NCBI RefSeq assembly: GCF_019175385.1
Contig: NC_083340.1
Span: 12,536,336-12,600,335 of the forward strand
Source of the DNA: Lycium barbarum
Lineage: Eukaryota > Streptophyta > Magnoliopsida > Solanales > Solanaceae
Reading direction: 5' to 3'
Length of the DNA stretch: 64,000 nucleotides
Shown: positions 33,401 through 43,876 of the stretch, one piece after another
Position numbering within the stretch: the stretch's first letter is position 1
How the letters are laid out: the number at the start of each line of letters is the position of its first letter
Notes under the pieces: generated by a model
Databases searched by the model: none
What the model was told of the DNA's origin: nothing
Seen by the model: only the letters and a program-made list of their open reading frames with translations
Made by a program: the position numbers and the translations under genes

Positions 33401-35820
33401 AGAATTGATGGTTCAAGAAAGCATGAATAAATTTAGGGAAAAGGGTCAAAAATACCCCTCTACTTTGGGAAAGGGCTAAAAATATCCTCCATTACAAATT
33501 AGGTCAAAAATACCCCTCCCGTCATTAAAATTTTCAAATATACCCATGTCTTAACGGATATCCCCAACATAACCCAATTTCATTTTTAAACCCGACCCAA
33601 CTAAATAAAAAACCCATATGTGTTACACGCTCCTGTGCCTAGTGGCTCCAGATGCAGGACTCGGGAACAAGTTGGTCGCATATGGATTTTTTATGTAGTT
33701 GGGTCGGGTTTAAATGGAGCGGGTTTAAAAATGAAATCGGGTTATTTTGGGGGATTTCCGTTAAGATAGGGGTATATTTGAAACTTCAATGACAGGAGGG
33801 GTATTTTTTACCCAAATTTGTAACGGAGGATATTTTTAGCCCTTTTCCAAAGTAGAGGGGCATTTTTGACCCTTTTCCCATAAATTTACTCAAAATTGAC
33901 TCTACATGTGCAAGAGAAAGTAAACAATTGGAGAATTATACCCTTGGCTTCACTAGACAATCTCGCAAAACATGAACCGGCAATGATAACAAAGATAAAT
34001 AATTAAAGCCCTTGTATGCAAGAAAAATTGTATTTACCTGTACTCGAAAAAAAGCTTCCTACCATCCACAACTAGACCCTCATCCCCAAGTTTGTCCATC
34101 ATTGCTTGCGCCGCACCCTATTTCACAACGCTAAGCTCGATTATATGCTATAATCAAATGGGAAATATGTCATTTGCATATAATTAATTTTCATACCGCA
34201 GAAGGGAAATCAATAAAAGCAAAACCACGAGAAACGCCAGAATTTCGTTCTTTGATCACACGAACATGGCGTAGGGGCCCCCACTCAGCCTAGAGAAAAA
34301 GAGCATAGCAAGGGGAGAAATTTGATGAGCACAAATACAGCTAAACTGGGTGGATAGCAAGTAGCAAGTGGGGAGTTGAGCGAGAACGAGAGAGTAATAG
34401 AGAAAGTACAAGGATCTGATACAAATCTTCTTCAGTAGTTTTCTGTGAAAGACCTTTGACAACAACAGTTGCTGAAGGAGCCTACATTAAAATAGCAGAA
34501 GCCATGACCACCTTGATACATAAAAGCAAATAGGAAGTGCAACATATGAAACAGGAAACATACCACAGAATAATTGTCATGGTATCTTTTATCATCACGA
34601 TCTCTTCGTCTCTCACTTCTATCATATCGGCCATCATCATAACTGTCTTCTCTATGACTGCGACTATGACTTCGACTTCGAGGAGACCTTGACCTCAGGT
34701 GATCATCATGACCTCGAGAACGTGAACGGGAATGCTCGTGCCTTTTATATGGACTCGGATCCCTCTCACGACTCGATTCTTTGTCACGTTCGCGCTCGCG
34801 GGATTCACGTCGTCTGCAATTACCATCTCTCCTACTGCCTCGTTCATAGTCTGATTCATAACTGTATCTGCTGTACTCGTAGTCTCTTTCACGGCTATCC
34901 TCCCTGTTGGGGTGCGCCATACGATGTCTGTAGTCATAATCATCATAGAGTTCATCATGCTCCCGTCCCCCATACCTAGCAGGCCTGTCAAATCCAGCAT
35001 CAGGGTAGTTGTCAAAACTGCGATAACCATCTCTGAATGTGTTAATCTCATGATACTTATCAGCTTCACGAATTTCGTGATATGAATCAACGTACGGCTT
35101 CTCATGCCTCCTGGAATCCCTCTCCACAGGGTACTCTTCTTCATAACTTCTTCTCCTTGTTTGAGGCCAATGTCCAACTGCTGGTGGCGGATGAGGGTAG
35201 TGCTCTCCTTCCAGTATATCACGGTGATAGGCGCCCCGTGGGTAAACACCGTCCCTTGAAAATCTATCATCTACAAACCTCCTATCATCATAAGAACCAC
35301 CAGCGCTGCCAGAAAACCATGAGGCAAATAGGAAAAGGGCAAAAAAATAATGGAAGAAATGAAGCATCAAGCACCAAGATAATAGGGCTCGGTACATTAA
35401 AAAAATTAGAATATTTCTGTTAAGTGTTTTCATGCAATAAAGGTGATGAGTAAAAATATTATTTGAAATCTTAGGAAAATAAATTTACCATCAAGCAATT
35501 TGTACCGTTTGGTAGAAACTAATAATACTCACCGGAAATCTGGCTCGTGCACTCCTCTATAACCCTCCAAAGCCTGTGGATTCAAGAGAATAAGTTGTGT
35601 CAGCAAGTTATAATCATGGATGGAAGTTTAGGCAAATCCATTCCACATCCTCACTCTCCCATGGCTTTCATTCATTGTTCTTTAAGAGATGCCGGAAATT
35701 TTTTCGACAGTCACACAACCCTAGTTTCTTGTCTATCATCCATTATGTGATTAAGAAGGAAACCACAATTACGCTGTTATTTTCCCATCCTTGATGGGGG
35801 CCATATCGACCAGGATCCAT
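24123..35820 (-). CDS. SUA: SUA/RBM5-like splicing regulator (RRM, RanBP2 zinc finger, RRM, OCRE, G-patch), 15 coding exons
   Basis: Coding exons in transcript order are 35820-35773, 35573-35533, 35305-34564, 34481-34410, 34289-34197, 34117-34038, 32915-32771, 31807-31723, 31115-31024, 30938-30870, 28976-28806, 27884-27701, 26383-25442, 25142-24961 and 24305-24123. Every junction is GT-AG and in frame, giving 1042 residues, close to Arabidopsis SUPPRESSOR OF ABI3-5. The N-terminus starts MDPGRYGPHQGWENNSALEG. A charged Arg/Ser/Asp/Tyr-rich region runs to about residue 276. RRM1 spans about 278-358 (VVVKGLSQ, SRGFAFIDFP). A C-x2-C-x10-C-x2-C zinc finger lies near 389-411 (WMCTICGCVNF, SCFQCNEP). 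RRM2 spans about 438-520 (VLVVRGLDENADEEML, SRGFAFVHFY). The OCRE repeats YYYDAASGFYYDGNTGLYYD lie near 584-630. A Lys/Ala-rich then Ser-rich linker follows, and the G-patch (NRMLRNMGWQEGLGLGKDGS) lies near 970-1015. The end is QKKAIARFREMS. Proteins of this type act in the spliceosome to control alternative splicing, in Arabidopsis of ABI3. All domains look intact, although introns carry many transposons. Confidence 0.95.
24760..24885 (+). mobile_element. Possible SINE 3' end in the last SUA intron
   Basis: The sequence GGCCGACCAAACATGCTTGG, GGTTGAGCCATAG and then TTATTGTTGTTGT resembles the (TTG)n-tailed end of a SINE different from TS. The head was not identified. Confidence 0.4.
26640..26870. 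mobile_element. Possible MITE-like repeat in a SUA intron
   Basis: The stretch with AAGTATTTGAAAGTTGAAAT, TGTGTGGGGACATAAATTTC and TTCAACATGCC near 26690-26830 resembles, from memory, a common Solanaceae interspersed repeat. Terminal repeats and a target duplication were not resolved. Confidence 0.35.
28497..28640 (-). mobile_element. TS-type SINE in a SUA intron
   Basis: On the minus strand it reads CGAGGGTCTATCGGAAAGTA, then GGTAGGGGTAAGGTTTGCGT, ACTTGTGGGATTACACTGGG and a TTGTTGTTG tail. It lies in the intron between the RRM2 and OCRE exons, in sense with the SUA gene. Confidence 0.88.
30345..30490 (-). mobile_element. TS-type SINE split by simple repeats
   Basis: ACATACCCAGTGTATTCCCA and CAAGTGGGGTC are the TS 3' part on the minus strand. 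GTATGCAGACCTTACCCCTA and GGGGTAGGGAGA continue it after 30440. In between lie (TG)n, a T-run and a G-run. It sits inside the 1.4-kb inverted-repeat element. Confidence 0.8.
30389..30434. repeat. Compound simple repeat: (TG)n, T-run, G-run
   Basis: About six TG units are followed by about 14 T and then about 23 G. Such long G homopolymers are rare and are prone to length errors in sequencing. Confidence 0.85.
32226..32341 (+). mobile_element. TS-type SINE in a SUA intron
   Basis: GTCGAGGGTCTCTCGGAAAC, GGTAGGAGTAAGGTCTGCGT, ACTCTACCCTCCCCAGACCC and GTGGGATTTCACTGGG end in (GTT)n. It is antisense to the SUA gene, between the two zinc-finger exons. Confidence 0.9.
33436..33879. mobile_element. 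444-bp fold-back MITE with 9-bp target duplication in a SUA intron
   Basis: The element is a long inverted repeat. GGGAAAAGGGTCAAAAATAC at the left is mirrored at the right, and both arms continue through CGGGTT/AACCCG motifs towards the centre near 33660. ATAAATTTA occurs directly on both sides (33427-33435 and 33880-33888), a perfect 9-bp duplication typical of Mutator-like transposons. It sits in the intron between the RRM1 and zinc-finger exons. Confidence 0.9.
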
Positions 35821-37690
35821 TTCTTGCTAGAGCCACTGGTGTTATTCCTGCAAAACTCTTGATGTTCTTTTTTGAAGTATCAGCAGCAAGATGACTGTAA
35901 GGCTTTCCTGTAATGCATGCACAAACAGATAGTCAAGCCATCATGACCAAGGAAACAATCTTCATGATTTGGCCTCCCCTTTACTGGACTCCTCAAAATC
36001 AAAATCTTCCCAGAACTACTCTTGAAACATTGTAACGTACAACTAAGATCTTCATGTAGGAATCATCAGATATAATGTTACTGAATATCATCTGAACCTG
36101 AAGAGACTATTAATCTCGAGGAGAATGATATTGGCTCTTGGTTGTTCAAAATTAGAAAGTCACATGATAATCTCACTACAAAGGACACCACTACATTAAG
36201 ACAAAAAAAAAGGGCCGTAGGACTACAACAGAAACACAATGAAAGTAATGCCCATCTGTGAAAAGTCGTTGCTGATGTGCATTTGTAAGGGTAGAACCAC
36301 TATACACCAGTCAATTAGAAAAATCTACAAACTATACAATATTTCGGAATAGAAATCCTGCGGAACTCCAACTATATCAATTATAAGCTCACAGTTAATG
36401 TAAAAACGAAATGTGGAGACCCCGAAGTGGTAACTTTTTCTTCGAAGCATGCTTGGTCTAATATGAGAATAGAATGCTTATGAACCAGCATTCTGGAAGG
36501 ACAAGGAATGACCTCACGCTTGAGTCTTGTCTATTAGTCCTCGCATGAAAACAGAGGGCCACATGTATATATGTCAGCATCTCCACATATGCCCCGTCTG
36601 ACCAATGAGCATAGAAGCTTGAGTCAAGGCAGTGATCCGTGGAGATAGTTGTTCACATTGAAAAAATAAAAAGAGTTTTAGAAGTGTAAGAGCCCATTAG
36701 AATTGCTGATCGCACTTCACTATTCTACAGGCCTTTCTTTGCAACTTTGATGCTGTTTCGGCATTCAATCTAGATGCTAAAACTGGTGCAAACTCGCATC
36801 TATGCTCGGGTTATGCTAAGAGGAACACAAGAGTTAAGCAGTAAAACAGGCAGACAAGGTGAGGTCCAAACGAAACAAAGAAACCAATGACTATGGACCA
36901 ATTACTCTATACAAACATTTCAATCCCCCACATCAGAAACTACAAATTAACATTAACCGCAACAAAACCGACAGAAATTGAAACCGCATCAAAAGAAAAA
37001 TTAAATACAACACTATGTAACATACCATTTGAACATATCCTTGAAAATAATCTTAATAAACAAAAAAAATTGTTCTTTTCTTTTTCTTTATTCTTTGGTA
37101 CTAACACCTATAAAAATAGTTGCCATTAACTTTGGAGTTTGAAAACAAATCGACTTTTTACTTTTTTTTTCATAAGGATGAATATATCCACAAATAGATT
37201 ACCAATATTCCACCAAGAAAACCAGCAAAGTTAACACATTACACTGCAAATTAACTTATAAAAATCGCCCAAAAAGCAATAAATCTGGATTGAAATTTGA
37301 AAAGAACTCTATTTTTTTCTTTGTTCTAACGATGGAGTATTTTTTTTGATAGGTTAACGATGGAATATATCCACATATGGATTACCGATAGTCACTCAAA
37401 ACAACCACCAAAATTAACAGATTAAACAACAAATTAACATGTAAAAATAACCCAAAAAGCAATAAATATGGATATGAGCTTAATTTCTACGGTCACAAAT
37501 CGGAAACAAAAACATTGAAAGACAATTATCAACAGTACAATTGATTTATTTTTTTTTTAGGAAAGGGGATTAGGGTTTTATTTAGGGGAAATAACGTCGA
37601 GAATCTTACAGCTCGATTATTGAAAAGCGATCGCCGATAATTCGCCGGAGCAAAGCTTTCGCCGCCGATGGAAAAAGCTGAGTGTTAAAA
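35821..37690 (-). other. 5' UTR segments and large leader intron of the SUA-like gene
   Basis: About 29 bases of leader precede the start codon up to an acceptor AG near 35850. A plausible first non-coding exon ends near 37611 at a GTAAG donor (minus strand), within the GC-richer block 37611-37690 (CGATCGCCGATAATTCGCCG on the plus strand). The intervening 1.7 kb is read as an intron in the leader. I see no protein-coding exon in it. Confidence 0.55.
37177..37473. repeat. Direct repeat of about 115 bp in the SUA leader intron
   Basis: Copies near 37177-37290 and 37359-37473 share GAATATATCCACA, AGATTACC or GGATTACC, and CCCAAAAAGCAATAAAT. They are diverged by roughly 20% by eye. Confidence 0.8.
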
Positions 37691-38217
37691 ATCGAAAGAG
37701 GAACAAATATTATGCTACAACGTGAAATTTGGGTCCGCAATTGTAGGCGTAAACGGTAAATGTAATTTCTTCCCCTAACCGGTTAGAAGGGTTTGGGCTC
37801 GTCAGTTTCAAATCCACAAGGCCCAATATTTAGGATAGGATCATTTTGGGTTGCTATGTAAAGCCATGTGAAATTGAATAAAAATATCATCAGTTAATAA
37901 TTTGATCTAAAAATATTCTTAAACTATGTGAAATGAAATAAAAATGCTTCTATTGTTACTTAATTGGATCAAAAATATCTTTTTCCTAATAAATATATTA
38001 TTTCTTTTCTTTTTAATCACATTTTTTAAAAGTTGTTATAATTTAGTTTAGATAAAGCCGAAAAATATCACAATTTTGAAATACCTGACTTGAGACTTTG
38101 AAGGTAATGTTAATGGCTGAAAATGCAATGTGTAGTATTTGTCACTCTAGATCTCGAATTAGCCCCGCGTTATACTCTAATATATTTGCTATTTTTTGTG
38201 TTCTTATGTTTCACGCG
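37691..38217. other. Upstream flank of the SUA-like gene
   Basis: Contains the presumed SUA promoter region on the minus strand. No other gene or clear TATA box was identified. Confidence 0.45.
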
Positions 38218-38493
38218 GTTTCTTCTCTATGGTCCAATTTTTTTGTCATTTATAGATCTTTAAGAGGCATTTCTGCTGAAGAATAATTCATGTTTCCAGT
38301 GACTGTCACTTCATCCTTTCATATGTGCTACCTAATACATGTATTGTTAAAACATGTATTGGGTAAAATCACGCGCGCGCACATACATTACTAATATTTA
38401 GAAACGACAATTTAAAAGGACGAACAGGGGTATATTTGGAATTACAGTTGTTAAAAAATATACTAGGTAAAATCTCTCTCACACACACATATA

Positions 38494-38936
38494 GAATCAA
38501 CTCTTGGATTTACTCAATGAGAGCTTCCTCTCTTACTCATCACAAGTCCACTCCTCCTCTTTCAGATGACACTAATTCTTGGATGGTAAGCTAAAAAAAA
38601 CTTTCATGTAATTATATGATAGTATTATACACAAATAATAATGACTACCACATATATGTATGAATGTTTCTATGAATAATGGCAAAAGTTCATCTATTCG
38701 AGATTTGTGTAATGACGTAATTGATTGAGCCATTGATAGATAAATAGGACAGAAAAGAGAAGTGGGTATCTTCTGATAATTGATGAATGAAACAGGTGCC
38801 ACATCCATCAGCACTAGATATGTTTGAGCAGATAACCTGTGCTTTAAAGGGAAATCAAATTGTGATGTTTCTAAACTGTGACGCCACTATTTACCTCATT
38901 ATTGAGGACCGTGATCAAGCTTTCATCTCTGATGCT
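38494..38936 (+). pseudogene. TPP: Trehalose-6-phosphate phosphatase exon fragment, copy 1
   Basis: Two TPP-like exons are recognisable. Exon a is about 38494-38585 (NSWIYSMRASSLTHHK, DDTNSWM) and exon b is 38796-38936 (HPSALDMFEQITCALKGNQI, then VMFL). Both have intact GT donors. Plant TPPs convert trehalose-6-phosphate to trehalose and are HAD enzymes with a DYDGT motif. Here that motif reads NCDAT, so the nucleophile Asp has become Asn, and the following LSPIV region is also altered. No later TPP exons (motifs II-IV) follow. A dead gene fragment is the best reading. Confidence 0.82.
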
Positions 38937-39769
38937 GTAAGTTTTCATCTTTATCAACTTTACTACTTCTCTTTTTTCCTTTTTTTCCCTTTAAATTAAA
39001 AAAAACATTTTTATTAATTATTCCATCCATTGTTTATTCTTACGTGATCCTGAAATTCTGAGTTAATTACGTGTGTAATTATTGTTTGAACTTTTTTTTT
39101 TTTGCCAAAAAATGAAAAAGACTACTTGGAAATTTAAATTATGAATATATGCTAGACTAAAATGTTTAGGCAAAGAATGCGATAATTGACAGTTTAGATA
39201 TTGCTAGAACATGATGTCTTGCGCTTATTTTCTCTTTAATTTGGGTTTTACACTGAGTTAAAGGACTCAAAATCTATAATGTGCCTAGAGTTCAAATTGT
39301 CACATACTAAACAGACATTATTTGCTTCTCTTGATTTATTAACTAACTAGAGTTTCTGGTTCTCTAATTTATTTCACTATTGTACATCAACTTAAATGCT
39401 CCTAGTAGAATCTTCAAGTGAAACATTTCATTCATGCCTAGTTTTTGTCGCAAGTGTAAGGAGGGATATATGCCGAGTTTTGTCCAAGAGATTTCTTCTT
39501 TATGATCCAACTGTTTTGTCATTTATAGATCTTTAAGAGGCATTTGTGCTTAAGAATAATTCTTGTTTCCTGTGACTCTGGCTTCATCTTTTAATATGTG
39601 CTCCCTCATTCTATGGTTTTTTTAAAAAAAAAAAAAAAAAACTAGCTTCTGCACATGTGCATCTCCTGTGTATGTCACATGTGCATTCCGTATCAATTAG
39701 TAAACTTTTAAAATCACATATACATTGCTAAAACATGTATTAGGTAAAATCACGCATACAAACACACAC

Positions 39770-40216
39770 ATATAAAATCAACTCTTGGGTTGATTCAATG
39801 AGAGCTTCCTCTCCTACTCATCACAAGTTCAATCCTCTTTTAGATGACACTAATTTTTGGATGGTAAGCTAAAAAAAAACTTTCATGCAATTAAACGATA
39901 GTATTATACGTGACAACCGCATATATGTATGAATGCTTCTGTGAATAATGGTAAAAGTTCATATATTTGAGATTAACTATCTATTTGTGTAATGACGTAA
40001 TTGATTGCGCCATTGATAAATAAACAAGACAGAAAAGAGAAATGGATGTGTTCTGATAATTGATGAATGAAACAGGTGCAACATCTATCAACACTAGATA
40101 TGTTTGAGCAGATAACCAATGCTTTAAAATGAAATAAAATTGTGATGTTTCTAGACTATGACGGTGGCATTTACCTTATTATTTAGGACCGTGATCAAGC
40201 TTTCATCTCTGATACT
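39770..40216 (+). pseudogene. TPP: Trehalose-6-phosphate phosphatase exon fragment, copy 2
   Basis: Homologous exons end at 39863 (NSWVDSMRASSPTHHK, DDTNFWM) and span 40076-40216. DYDG is kept here, but the next residue is Gly rather than Thr. Two stop codons interrupt the frame: TGA after ALK and TAG after YLII. Copy 2 keeps some ancestral residues lost in copy 1 (WVDSM, DYDG), while copy 1 lacks the stops, so the two decayed separately after duplication. Confidence 0.82.
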
Positions 40217-41058
40217 GTAAGTTTTCATCTTTATCAACTTTACTACTCCTTTTTTTCCCTTTCAAGAAAAAATTATTTTTATTAATTATTCCATCCATTG
40301 TTTATTGTTATGTTATCCCGGAATTCTGAGTTAATTATGTGTATAATTATTGTTTGAACTAATTTTTTTGCCAAAAAATAAAAAAGGTTGTTTGGAAAGT
40401 TTAAAATATGAATACATGCTAGACTAAAATGTTTAGGTAGAGAATATGATAATTAGCGGTTCAGATATTGCTTGAACATGATGTCTCGTGATGTGCTTAT
40501 TTTTCTCTTCAATTTGGTTTTTACACTAAGTTAATCAAGGACTTGATATCTATAATGTGCCTAGAGTTCAAATTGTTGCACACTAAACAAACATTCTTTG
40601 CTTTTCTTGATTTATTAACTAGCTAGAGTTTCTGATTCTCTAATAGAAACTCTAATTTGTTTCACTATTCTACATCAACTTAAATGCTTCTATTAGAATC
40701 TCCAAGTGAAAACGTTTCATTCATGCCGAGTTTTGTCGCAAGTGTAGAGAGGGATATATGCCGAGTTTTTGTCCAAGAGGTTTCTTCTTTATGATCCAAC
40801 TTTTTGTCATTTATAGATCTTTAAAAGGCATTTGTGCTTGAAAATAATTCTTGTTTCCGGTGATTGTCGCTTCATCCTTTCATATGTGCTCCCTCATTCC
40901 ATCATTGTCGCTTCATCCTTTCATATGTGCTCCCTCATTCCATCATTTCTTTTTTTAAATAAAACTAGCTTCTGCACACGTGCATCCCGTATCAATTATT
41001 AAAAACTTTTAAAATCACATATATATTGCTAAAACATGTCTTAGGTAAAATCACACAC

Positions 41059-41514
41059 ATTTTTGTGCCTTAACGCTTGTCGTATTTGATGTTGTACTTG
41101 CGGATGAGTTAACTTTCTCTTTGACTATTAGGCAAAAAAGTACAAATACTTTTGGACACTTGCATGACTTTCTCTAAAACTTTCTTTGTGTCCATGAATT
41201 GATTCTTTATTACCTCAATAATCCTAATGAGGTTTTATGTAACTAAGCAATTCTTAATCTTATATATATATATAGCAGTGGATTGACAGCTGAAGCATCT
41301 CTGTCTGTACTTTGTTTTGTTCTTATTAATATGCTCAGTAAACTTTTTCCTCTCCATAGTTGTCTCATGGTGCTCGTGTTCAGTGATTTACCATCTTCAT
41401 GTTAAACTAGGGAAAAAGAATTATAGTAAGTCATTTGGAATTTGTGTCTCCTATTTTTGTTCCTTCCTCCTTGTTCTATTTGTGTCTTCCGGACATTTTG
41501 TGTTGTTTGGTACA
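41059..41514 (+). other. Unassigned sequence before the truncated copia element
   Basis: AT-rich, with a short (TA)n at 41261-41274. It may be remnant 5' Copia 1 sequence (gag or leader) or flank of the TPP array. No domain was recognised. Confidence 0.4.
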
Positions 41515-43530
41515 CAAGATGTGAACCTATATAGCGACCTCAATGTTATAGAAGAGCCGATGATGAAGGGACAAAGATTGCAATCGGTCTACGTGGTATC
41601 AGCGGAGACTGCATATATAGAAAAGGCAAGGAGAAATGAGACTGCAGATTTATGGCACATGCGATTAAGTCATGTCAGTTATTCCAAGCTTGATGTAATG
41701 ATGAAGCAGTCAATGGTTAAAGGACTTCCCCACATTGAAGTAAGATCAGATACTATATGTGCAGGCTGTCAATATGGAAAAGCTCACCAGCTACCGTACG
41801 AAGAGTCCAAATAGTACCACTAGAGTTGATCCATTCTGATGTTTTCGGGCCAGTTAAGCAAGCCTCCATTGGTGGGATGAGATACATGGTGACTTTTATT
41901 TACGCACCAGCAACGGGGGGGGGGGGGGGGGGGGGTACATTTCAGATGTATTCTCAGATTTCTTCGGGTGTACAGAATACGCTATTAGTTCAAATGCTCA
42001 AGTACACCACAACAAAATGGTGTGGCAGAAACGAAGAACTGACACTTAGCTGAAACATGTCGTAGTATGCTGCACGCAAAAATGTTGCTGGATGATTTTG
42101 GGCAGAAGCAATGAGAACGACTGCCTTTGTGATCAATGGGCTCCCTCAGCAAAGGTTATGTTTCCTATCATCTTTTGAAAATTATGGAGCATGAAGCCTA
42201 TTGTTAGTTATTTCAAAGTTTTTGGATGTGTATGCTATGTGTTTGTACCTGATCACTTACGTAGCAAGATGGACAAGAAGGCTATTAGGTGTATCTTTGT
42301 AGGATATGAAAATCAAAGAAAAGGGTGGCGACGTCGTTATCCAACAACGGGGAAGTGTTATACTTCTCAGAATGTGGTGTTTGATGAAGCTTGTTCGTGG
42401 TGGTCTTCGGATAAGGAAGTGTTACCAGATTCTGATGTTTTCAAAGGTGTGGTGGACTCGTCCCAAATCCAGTTGAGTCTAGGTGAAGTTGAAGGTGCAG
42501 CTATTGAAGATAATGTTGAAGAAGGCGTGACTCCAAATCCTTGGCACACTGGTTTGTACCAACAACCAGAAGAAGGCGAGCAATGTGGAGAAAATGCACC
42601 ACCTCCACTTAGAAGGTCAACAAGAAGCAGAAAGAAAAATCCCAAATATGCTAATGCTGCTATAGCAGAAGAAGTAAATGAAAAAGAACCAGAAACTTTT
42701 GAGGAAGCGTTTCAAAATTCGAAGTGGATTAAGGCTATGGAGGAGGAAATCGAAGCGCTAGAACGAAATCAAACTTGGGAGCTCGTGACAAAGCCGAAGG
42801 ATGTCAAACCTATTTCTTGTAAATGGGTTTACAATATAAAGAGTCACACAGATGGATCAATTGAAAGGTACAAAGCTCGTCTTGTAGCTCGGGGTTTTTC
42901 TCAGCAATATGGACTAGACTATGATGAAACGTTTAGTCCAGTGGCAAAGCTTACAACTGTTCGGGTCCTACTTGCACTTGCAGCTAGTAAGGATTGGAAC
43001 CTGTGGTAAATGGACGTGAAAAATGCATTTCTACATGGAGAGTTGGATAAGGAGATTTACATGTGTCAACTGATGGGTTTTCAGAGTCAAGATCATCCCG
43101 AGTATGCGTGTAAGCTTTGAAAGACGCTCTATGGATTAAAACAAGGGCCGAGGGCATGGTATGGTAAGATTGTTGAATTTCTTACTTATAGTGGTTATTC
43201 AATAACACCAGCAGATTCCAGCCTGTTCGTGAAAATTGTTGGCAGAAAACTAGCTATTGTGCTAGTATATGTGGATGATTTAATTCTAACAGGAGATTGT
43301 GAAGAAGAAATTCTCCGTACAAAGGAGAATTTGTCAGCACGCTTCCAGATGAAAAAACTCGGACAGTTCAACCATTTTCTTGGCTTGGAGGTTGATCATA
43401 GTGAAGGAGGAATTTATTTGCATCAGAAAAAAATATTCCAAAGATCTGTTGAAGAAGTTTGGGATGTTTAATTGCAAACCAATATCGACACCGCTAGAGC
43501 CAAATGGTAAGATGTGTGCTCATGATCAAG
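41515..43530 (+). mobile_element. Copia 1, first part: 5'-truncated Ty1/copia pol remnant
   Basis: No 5' LTR, primer site or gag is present. Recognisable pol begins with the GAG-pre-integrase region ([34 protein letters not shown]). Broken integrase follows ([12 protein letters not shown]) and contains a G-run at 41916-41934 and frame changes. From 42191 comes the integrase tail (FKVFGCVCYVFVPDHLRSKM), then RT (TFEEAFQNSKWIKAMEEEIE, GSIERYKARLVARGFSQQ). A TAA at 43007-43009 interrupts just before MDVKNAFLHGEL, and another stop precedes [13 protein letters not shown]. The catalytic [12 protein letters not shown] near 43260 is still readable. The copy cannot encode a working polyprotein. Confidence 0.9.
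41916..41934. repeat. G homopolymer in Copia 1 integrase region
   Basis: About 19 consecutive G residues within degraded integrase sequence. The frame differs on either side. Confidence 0.85.
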
Positions 43531-43535
43531 GGAAC

Positions 43536-43810
43536 TAATAACGACTGATGATAATTTCCCTGGGGTTTTAGTGATTTTCTTTTAAATTGTTTTTCTGTCT
43601 GTTAGAGACAGAGTTTATCTCTATCACTTCCGTTTATTTAGTTCTCTTTAAATTGTTTTTCTGTATAGCCCTTTATATACTGTTGTACAAGAGTAGAGAG
43701 GCGCTGATACCATAAAGAGTAGAGTGAAAAAGAATGAATCTATGTTATTTTATTAACTTGTACAAGTTAATAAAATAACATAGATTCATTCTTTTTCACT
43801 CTACTCTTTA
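43536..43810 (+). repeat. Copia 2 5' LTR (rearranged)
   Basis: Matches the 3' LTR at both ends. It lacks about 65 bp present in that copy (the region with CATGTACAAACTTTGTATCC) and carries an extra inverted copy of its own 3' end plus primer site at about 43694-43757. It ends CTACTCTTTA. Confidence 0.9.
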
Positions 43811-43829
43811 TGGTATCAGCGCCTCTCTA
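43694..43829. repeat. 136-bp perfect palindrome across 5' LTR end and primer-binding site
   Basis: The centre is CTTGTACAAG, between 43761 and 43762. I checked the arms base by base and they pair perfectly from 43694 to 43829. Each arm contains the LTR end and TGGTATCAGCGCC, so an inverted copy of the LTR/primer-site junction precedes the true one. Confidence 0.95.
43811..43823 (+). other. Copia 2 primer-binding site
   Basis: TGGTATCAGCGCC directly follows the 5' LTR. TGGTATCAGAGC complements the 3' end of initiator methionine tRNA, the usual primer of plant copia elements. One base differs here. Confidence 0.85.
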
Positions 43830-43876
43830 ACTCTCACGAGTCCATTCTCTTATAACTCACACATTCATCAACTGCA

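Larger units (their letters stand above)
38218..41058 (+). repeat. Tandem triplication, unit about 1.28 kb, third copy truncated
   Basis: The block TTTGTCATTTATAGATCTTT begins three homologous units near 38218, 39490 and 40780. Units 1 and 2 both contain the same two TPP-derived exons with homologous introns (exon b starts at 38796 and 40076, 1280 bp apart). Unit 3 stops near 41058, before the exons, at an abrupt junction with unrelated sequence. Confidence 0.88.

Noticed and set aside
34432..34563. Extension of the long SUA exon reading frame past 34564 (VCFLFHMLHFLFAFMYQ and on)
   Set aside because: The residues are hydrophobic intron translation. A GT donor at 34563-34562 joins precisely to the conserved APSATVVVKGLS exon.
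38098..38286. 62-codon frame starting MKVMLMAENAMC
   Set aside because: It overlaps the start of the repeated TPP unit, and the homologous region in the other units is not open, so it is intron or flank sequence.
41317..41515. N-terminal coding extension of the first copia frame
   Set aside because: The residues ([17 protein letters not shown]) do not look like copia gag or pol. Recognisable homology starts only near 41515.
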